Shown here one piece after another: positions 59,467 to 64,000 of a stretch of DNA of 64,000 bases; the stretch's first letter is position 1; every line of letters begins with the position of its first letter. The stretch covers positions 930,001 through 994,000 of the forward strand of contig OY970337.1 in the NCBI GenBank assembly GCA_963717475.1. Reading direction: 5' to 3'. The DNA is from AC-32 sp963717475. GTDB taxonomy: Bacteria; Actinomycetota; Thermoleophilia; Gaiellales; Gaiellaceae. The position numbers and the translations under genes are program-made. Under the pieces are notes generated by a model. It searched no databases. It was not told the origin of the DNA and saw only the letters and a list, made by a program, of their open reading frames with translations.

Positions 59467-61265
59467 GGGTCTGGCAGCCCGGCGGGCACCTGATGCGAGA
59501 GCGCGGCGCGCAGGTCGACGACTGGTCGTGGGAGCGCACCCGCCGCCGGCTCGTGGCGCTCGCCCGCCTCACGCGGCCCTACAAGGCGCGGACCGTCCTC
59601 TCGGTCTTCTCGCTGCTCCTGGCGACCGCAACCGCCCTCGCGCCGCCGTTCCTGTCGAAGTACGCGCTCGACGATGCCCTCAGCGGCGACCTGTCGCGGC
59701 TGTCGTGGATCGTGGGCGTCTTCCTGCTCGCGGGCCTTTTGAACTGGGGCATGAGCTACGTGCAGACGTACCTGACGGGCTGGGTCGGCGAGCGGATCCT
59801 GGCCGACCTCAGGAACCGTCTCTTCGACCATCTGCAGCGCCTGTCGCTCGGCTTCTACGAGCGGAACCGCGCGGGCGTGATCATCAGCCGGCTCACGAAC
59901 GACGTCGAAGCCATCGACCAGCTCGTCACGGACGGCGTCACGAGCCTCGTCCAGAACACGCTCACGCTCGTCGGCACCGCGATCCTCCTCTTCGTGCTCG
60001 ACTGGCGGCTCGCCCTCGCGACGCTCCTCGTGATCCCATTCATGAGCATCGCGACCGTCATCTTCCGCAAGCGCTCCGCCCGGGCCTACTCCGCGGTCCG
60101 CGAGCGCCTCGGCCTCGTGACCGCGACCCTCGCCGAGGACATCGCCGGAATGCGGGTCGTGCAGGCGTTCACGCGAGAAGAAGCCAACACGCGCAATTTC
60201 CGTGAGGTTGCGGAGCGCTACCGCGAGTCGAACATGGAGACCGTCGTCCTGAACGGCCTCTACTTCCCGTTCGTCGACCTGCTCTCGTCGATCGCGCTCG
60301 CCGTCGTCCTCGGGTACGGCGGCCACCTCTACTTCCAGGGCGCGGTGACGCTCGGAACGCTGTTCGCCTTCATGCTCTACGTGCAGAACTTCTTCGACCC
60401 GGTGCAGCAGCTCTCGCAGCTGTACGGCACGTTCCTCTCGGCCACGGCCGCGCTGGACAAGATCATGGACGTGCTCGACCGCGAGCCGGACATCCTCGAC
60501 CGGCCCGCCGCGGACGAGCTTCCGCGGGTCGAGGGCCGTGTTCGCTTCGAGCACGTCACGTTCGGCTATGGGGACGGGCCAGAGGTGCTGCACGACCTCG
60601 ACCTCGACGTTCCCGCGGGGACGACCGTCGCCCTCGTCGGCCACACCGGCGCGGGAAAGTCGACGATCGCGAAGCTGCTCGCCCGCTTCTACGACCCGCG
60701 CGAGGGGCGGATCACGGTCGACGGACGCGACCTGCGCGACGTCACCCAGGAGTCACTGCGCCGCCAGCTCGGGATCGTGCCGCAGGAGGGGTTCCTCTTC
60801 GCCGGCACGGTCACCGAGAACATCGCCTTCGGCCGGCCCGGCGCGCCGCCGGAGGACGTTGTGCGCGCGGCCGAGACGATCGGCGCCCACGAGTTCATCC
60901 TGCGGCTCGAGGAGGGCTACGAGACGCAGCTGCAGGAACGCGGCAGCCGGCTCTCGCTCGGCCAGCGCCAGCTCGTCGCCCTGGCGCGCGCGCTGCTCGC
61001 CGACCCGCGGATCCTGATCCTCGACGAGGCGACCTCGTCGGTCGACATCGGGACGGAGCGCAAGATCGAGCAGGCGCTCCGCACCCTCCTCTCGGGCCGC
61101 ACCGCCTTCGTGATCGCGCACCGCCTCTCGACCATCCGGGACGCCGACCTGATCGTCGTCCTCGAGCACGGTCAGATCGTCGAGCAGGGAACGCACGACG
61201 AGCTGCTCCGCCGCCAGGGGCTCTACACCTCGCTCTACGGCGACTGGGCTGCAGACGTGGCCTAG
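59463..61265 (+). CDS. ABC exporter half, permease plus ATPase, canonical Walker B
   Basis: A 600-aa partner of the previous gene, overlapping it by GTGA. The membrane domain begins KARTVLSVFSLLLATATALA. Walker A is GHTGAGKST near 393, and Walker B ILILDEATSSVDIGTE has Glu522. The signature is LSLGQRQ near 497 instead of LSGGQ. In a heterodimer this altered signature faces the Asp-containing Walker B site of the first subunit, so the non-catalytic site is altered on both faces, as in TM287/288-type exporters. Confidence 0.94.
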   Translation: MRVWQPGGHLMRERGAQVDDWSWERTRRRLVALARLTRPYKARTVLSVFSLLLATATALAPPFLSKYALDDALSGDLSRLSWIVGVFLLAGLLNWGMSYVQTYLTGWVGERILADLRNRLFDHLQRLSLGFYERNRAGVIISRLTNDVEAIDQLVTDGVTSLVQNTLTLVGTAILLFVLDWRLALATLLVIPFMSIATVIFRKRSARAYSAVRERLGLVTATLAEDIAGMRVVQAFTREEANTRNFREVAERYRESNMETVVLNGLYFPFVDLLSSIALAVVLGYGGHLYFQGAVTLGTLFAFMLYVQNFFDPVQQLSQLYGTFLSATAALDKIMDVLDREPDILDRPAADELPRVEGRVRFEHVTFGYGDGPEVLHDLDLDVPAGTTVALVGHTGAGKSTIAKLLARFYDPREGRITVDGRDLRDVTQESLRRQLGIVPQEGFLFAGTVTENIAFGRPGAPPEDVVRAAETIGAHEFILRLEEGYETQLQERGSRLSLGQRQLVALARALLADPRILILDEATSSVDIGTERKIEQALRTLLSGRTAFVIAHRLSTIRDADLIVVLEHGQIVEQGTHDELLRRQGLYTSLYGDWAADVA

Positions 61266-61297
61266 TCGGCCAAGCAGTGTCACAAAGTGCGCCAATT

Positions 61298-61312
61298 CCG
61301 CTTCAGAAGCGG
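61298..61312 (+). terminator. Palindromic hairpin after the ABC exporter genes
   Basis: CCGCTTC and GAAGCGG form a perfect inverted repeat around a single A, followed by GATTTACC. It sits 33 bp after the stop of the second ABC gene and could be a terminator or a protein-binding palindrome. The T-run is weak. Confidence 0.35.
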
Positions 61313-61361
61313 GATTTACCTGATACGAGGGATCGACTCCTGAGGACCCCGATCCGATCAT

Positions 61362-62063
61362 TTGCGCGCGGTGTCCCTCGCTCGTGCCCAGCGCGCGAGG
61401 GCGCTGTCTGCGGCTACTGCGGCCCTACTGGCTTTCGCGTGCGCTTGGACGGCGTCCTCTGCCCTTGCCTGCTCAGGTGGCTACACCTATGCCGGCGTTT
61501 ACACGGATAAGCCCGTGGCGGGCGTCGCTGCGTCGATCTCGATGACGAGCCTGCCGAGCGTCAACAGCGGCCCCGGCGGCCACGTCGCCGCCTGGGTCGG
61601 CGTCGGCGGGACGGGCATGGGCCCCGGCGGCACGGACGAGTGGCTGCAGGTCGGGCTCGCCTCCTTCGACCGGCCGGATGGACGGCTCTACTACGAGCTC
61701 GCGCTCCCGGGCAAGCAGCCGAAGTTCAACGAGCTCGCGTCTGGCATCAAGCCCGGCCAGGCCGTCCGCGTTGCGGTGATGGAGCTCCCTCACGAGGCGA
61801 ACCAATGGATCGTGATCACGCCAAAGGGCATCGCCGGTCCGTTCTACCTCCCGAAGAGTCACGGGAAGTGGTCGCCGACGATGACCGCGGAGAGCTGGGC
61901 CCACGGCGGGTCCCTCTGCAACAACTACGCGTACCGCTTCGACGGCGTGCAGACGGCCGACGCGCGCGGCTGGCGGGACCTCCGGCACTCGTCCACGTTG
62001 CAGGATCGCGGCTGGAAGGTTCACCGGATCTCGCCGTCGGCGTTCAGCGCAAGCAACGCCTGA
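61362..62063 (+). CDS. Secreted protein with a glutamic-peptidase (G1/A4)-like beta sandwich
   Basis: A 233-aa protein with a signal peptide (ALSAATAALLAFACAWTASS, then ALA) predicted to be cut before the Cys-Ser-Gly-Gly at about residue 37. The mature part reads GVAASISMTSLPSV, GGHVAAWVGVGG, EWLQVGLASF, LYYELALP and TAESWAHGGS. The spacing of a Gln (Gln96, in WLQVGL) and a Glu (Glu177, in TAESW) resembles the Gln/Glu catalytic pair of eqolisins. Activity is inferred, not shown. TTG at 61362 or GTG at 61371 may be the start. It could be an exported protease. Confidence 0.6.
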   Translation: MRAVSLARAQRARALSAATAALLAFACAWTASSALACSGGYTYAGVYTDKPVAGVAASISMTSLPSVNSGPGGHVAAWVGVGGTGMGPGGTDEWLQVGLASFDRPDGRLYYELALPGKQPKFNELASGIKPGQAVRVAVMELPHEANQWIVITPKGIAGPFYLPKSHGKWSPTMTAESWAHGGSLCNNYAYRFDGVQTADARGWRDLRHSSTLQDRGWKVHRISPSAFSASNA

Positions 62064-62236
62064 GCCCTTCCCGGGCGATCCGGCGAGCCGCCGGGCCCGT
62101 AGTACCCGCAGAACGCTGCGCATGAAGATCGCGTAGCACGCGCGCGTCGGTCTTGAAAGATCCGGGCTGGGTGGTGCACCGGGAGTCGCCCTCGACGTTC
62201 CGCGCAGGCTCCCTGACGATGGGCTCACACTGAGAC

Positions 62237-62306
62237 TGCGGGGCTAGGATTCGAACCTAGACTACTCGGTCCAGAGCCGAGCGTCCTACCATTAGACGAC
62301 CCCGCA
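62237..62306 (-). tRNA. tRNA-Gln (anticodon CTG)
   Basis: On the minus strand a complete 70-nt cloverleaf: acceptor TGCGGGG/CCCCGCA, D arm with TAATGGTA, anticodon stem CTCGG/CCGAG with loop CTCTGGA giving anticodon CUG, and T arm CTAGG-TTCGAAT-CCTAG. CCA is not encoded. The 173-bp stretch between the secreted protein and this tRNA shows no further gene. Confidence 0.97.
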
Positions 62307-62407
62307 ACGTTGTTTGCGGAGCGGCCATTCTAGCGGTCGCGGGACCGCCTTTCGTCCACGGATTCGCCCTCCTGCGGCGCACCTGCGGCTACACTGAGCC
62401 TTCGCCG

Positions 62408-62479
62408 GGCGCATTCGTCTAGTGGCCTAGGACACCGCCCTCTCACGGCGGCGGCACGGGTTCGAATCCCGTATGCGCC
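62408..62479 (+). tRNA. tRNA-Glu (anticodon CTC)
   Basis: A complete 72-nt cloverleaf: acceptor GGCGCAT/ATGCGCC, anticodon stem CCGCC/GGCGG with loop CTCTCAC giving anticodon CUC, and T arm CGGG-TTCGAAT-CCCG. CCA is not encoded. Divergent from tRNA-Gln with about 100 bp between them, which must hold both promoters. Confidence 0.97.
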
Positions 62480-62501
62480 TCCTCAGCATGAGCTCACTCA
62501 C

Positions 62502-62933
62502 ATGAACGCGACCCTTCTCCTGGCGAACTTCGCGAAGGTCGCGGACGGGATGGTCGACGTCCAGCAGGGCGGCTGGACGCAGATCGGCCCCGGCCCGGTC
62601 TCGTTCTTCGTCGCGGGCCTGGTCTCGTGCGAGTGGCACGAGACGAACCAGAAGCACGAGCTCAAGCTCGAGCTGCTGGACGCGGACGGCGGCTCCGTGC
62701 CGCACCCGGAGAACGGCCAGCCGGTGGCGACCACGGCCACCTTCGAGGTCGGCCGCCCGCCCGGGACGAAGCCCGGCGTGAGGGTGCACATGCCGGTCGC
62801 GGTGCCGTTCGGCGTCTTCGAGCTGACGCCTGGGCAGTCGTACGAAGTGCGCCTCTCGATCGACGCCGAGAGCCGCGACGAATGGCGCCTGCCGTTCGTG
62901 GTCCGCGAGGCGCCGGTCCAGCCACCCGCCTAG
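62502..62933 (+). CDS. DUF6941-like hypothetical protein
   Basis: A 143-aa soluble protein starting MNATLLLANFAKVADGMVDV. The pattern GGWTQIGPGPVSFFVAGLVS, ELKLELLDADGGSV and a C-terminal strand pair (SYEVRLSIDAESRDEWRLPF) resembles the small beta-sandwich family DUF6941 of unknown function. ATG lies 22 bp after tRNA-Glu. It is convergent with the zinc peptidase, 18 bp apart. Confidence 0.7.
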   Translation: MNATLLLANFAKVADGMVDVQQGGWTQIGPGPVSFFVAGLVSCEWHETNQKHELKLELLDADGGSVPHPENGQPVATTATFEVGRPPGTKPGVRVHMPVAVPFGVFELTPGQSYEVRLSIDAESRDEWRLPFVVREAPVQPPA

Positions 62934-62951
62934 CCCAGGGCGGGCGTTCGG

Positions 62952-64000
62952 CTAGACGCCGAGCTCGGCGAGGAGCGGAGTCGTGTCGAGCGGATCGAAG
63001 CCGATCCGGGCGGCGATGTCCTCGCTCAGCGGCTTGGTGCCCTCGGTGAAGAGGGCGCGCAGGCGCTCGCCCGTCTCCGCGCTCGCCCACCACTCGTCGC
63101 CGATCTCGCGCTCCAGGTAGGAGCGCAGCTGGGCCGAGCGGATCCAGGCGCGGAGGTAGTCGGCCGAGTAGAAGCCGGCGTCCATGTCCGCGAGGTAGCC
63201 GTCCGCGCGGTAGCGGACGCCCGTCGCGCCGGTCAGGCGCTCCTCGTAGCCGCCGGGAGTGCCGCCGTCCTCGCCGAAGCGGCCCCAGAAGTCGAGCTCG
63301 AACTGGAACTTGGCGACGTAGCGCCGGAAGAGCAGCGCCTCCATGAAGATCGTCGCCTCGGCGTTCTCGGCGGCTTCCTCGTCCGAGAGGCCGAAGTAGC
63401 GCGCGTGCCAGCCGGGCTGGCGCGAGATCGCCTCGACGATGTACGAGTAGATCTCCGTCAGCGCGTGGTCCCGCGAGATATTGCGGAACGTGTACGGGAG
63501 CGCCGGGTCGCAGCCCGCGTAGTGGAGCGCGTGCCCGGCCTCGTGCAGGAAGGCCTGGTAGTCGTGGAGGCCGCCCTGCGCGCGCGTGATCAGGTGGACG
63601 ATCTTCGGCGGGTCGGAGGGGATCACGCAGGCCCGCGGCGACTTCTGCGGGCGGTCGTCGAGATCGAGCTTGATGTTCGGCTCCGACTCGAGGTCGAAGC
63701 CGAGCCGCGCGAGCGTGTCCATGCAGACCTCGACCGACTTCTCCTTCGTGTAGATGCTCTCGAGCGGCGAGAGCCGGCGCATGTAGGCGGTGTGGTACGA
63801 AGACGGCGTCTCCGTGCGCTCGGGGCCGAGCAGCCGCTCGAACCAGCGCTCGCGCAGGTCGGCGTAAGCATCGGCGGCCGCATCGCTCGTACGGGCGAGC
63901 GCGGCCACGAGCTCGCGCAGCGAGATCCCCTTCTCCTCCTCGGTTCGCGCGATCGGGTCGTCGACGCCGCTGATCTCGGCTTCCATGCTCTCGCCCTCAC
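62952..64000 (-). CDS. Zinc metallopeptidase, gluzincin/M3-like (partial)
   Basis: The frame runs off the right edge. An ATG at 63986 exists, but the frame stays open beyond it, so the N-terminus may be missing. The zinc motif HEAGH (bases 63531-63545) lies in YQAFLHEAGHALHYAG, and the likely third ligand Glu is in HALTEIYSYIVEA. SSYHTAYMRRLSPLESIYTK precedes it. The helical C-terminal part has YFGLSDEEAAENAEATIFME, then YYSADYLRAW-type segments. It is most like oligopeptidase M3-type gluzincins; substrate unknown. Confidence 0.75.
   Translation of the reverse strand, partial: EGESMEAEISGVDDPIARTEEEKGISLRELVAALARTSDAAADAYADLRERWFERLLGPERTETPSSYHTAYMRRLSPLESIYTKEKSVEVCMDTLARLGFDLESEPNIKLDLDDRPQKSPRACVIPSDPPKIVHLITRAQGGLHDYQAFLHEAGHALHYAGCDPALPYTFRNISRDHALTEIYSYIVEAISRQPGWHARYFGLSDEEAAENAEATIFMEALLFRRYVAKFQFELDFWGRFGEDGGTPGGYEERLTGATGVRYRADGYLADMDAGFYSADYLRAWIRSAQLRSYLEREIGDEWWASAETGERLRALFTEGTKPLSEDIAARIGFDPLDTTPLLAELGV

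Noticed and set aside
61278..61312. Possible degenerate copy of the element after the ABC exporter (GTCACAAAGTGCGCC)
   Set aside because: The 11-bp phasing and hairpin sequence are absent; kept only as a local palindrome.

Overview
The window is a gene-dense, very GC-rich chromosomal segment. Its gene order is actinobacterial: alaS-ruvX-mltG-aroE-aroC-aroK/B-aroQ-pepQ-efp, tlyA-nadK-recN-steA-steB-pyrG, and hisS-aspS. The SteA/SteB(MctB) pair, the many GTG starts and the divergent proteins suggest a deep-branching actinobacterium such as a member of Thermoleophilia. That placement is inferred from gene content, not from a marker search. No insertion sequence, prophage, CRISPR array or rRNA gene was seen, and no stretch longer than 300 bases lacks a gene or structured element.

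Layout. 1-9.3 kb: glycyl-tRNA synthetase, recO, glutaredoxin, mutM, a deoB-methyltransferase-deoA salvage operon, alanine dehydrogenase and a frameshifted methyltransferase. 9.3-14.2 kb: aldo/keto reductase, DUF3866, M20 peptidase, GNAT, MOSC and a hypothetical protein. 14.2-28.4 kb (minus strand): a carboxyltransferase-like/BCCP fusion, accC, nusB, xseB-like, polyprenyl synthase, P1 peptidase, tlyA, nadK, recN, steA, SRPBCC, steB, a GT2/PNPT fusion, pyrG. 28.5-30.4 kb: three plus-strand genes that split the usual efp-accB junction. 30.4-41.9 kb (minus strand): efp, pepQ, the shikimate block with a fused aroKB, mltG, ruvX, alaS, a SigB/F-type sigma factor with a degenerate RsbW-like partner, and mnmA. 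41.9-44.8 kb: a 6S-like RNA candidate, then an RlpA-like protein, two paralogous Glu-Pro-repeat membrane proteins and a coiled-coil protein. 44.8-48.4 kb: aspS, hisS, a glyoxalase II-like enzyme. 49.4-55.1 kb: a histidine-utilisation cluster (hutI, hutU, small membrane protein, hutH, ftcD). 55.1-64 kb: methyltransferase, uracil-DNA glycosylase, a hydrolase/cyclase fusion, a heterodimeric ABC exporter, a secreted glutamic-peptidase-like protein, two tRNAs, and a truncated zinc peptidase.

Three patterns stand out. (1) A 71-nt element occurs in three ungapped copies plus one partial copy, always between genes and always pointing at the next gene. It combines 11-bp-phased GNCAC-type half-sites with a compensating hairpin. 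(2) Seven genes, including the essential alaS and the shikimate gene aroKB, are each interrupted by what looks like exactly one extra base. Insertion errors in the assembly are the likeliest explanation. (3) Genes are packed tightly: most same-strand neighbours overlap by GTGA/ATGA or a single base, and several convergent pairs overlap at a CTAG or TTAG stop palindrome.
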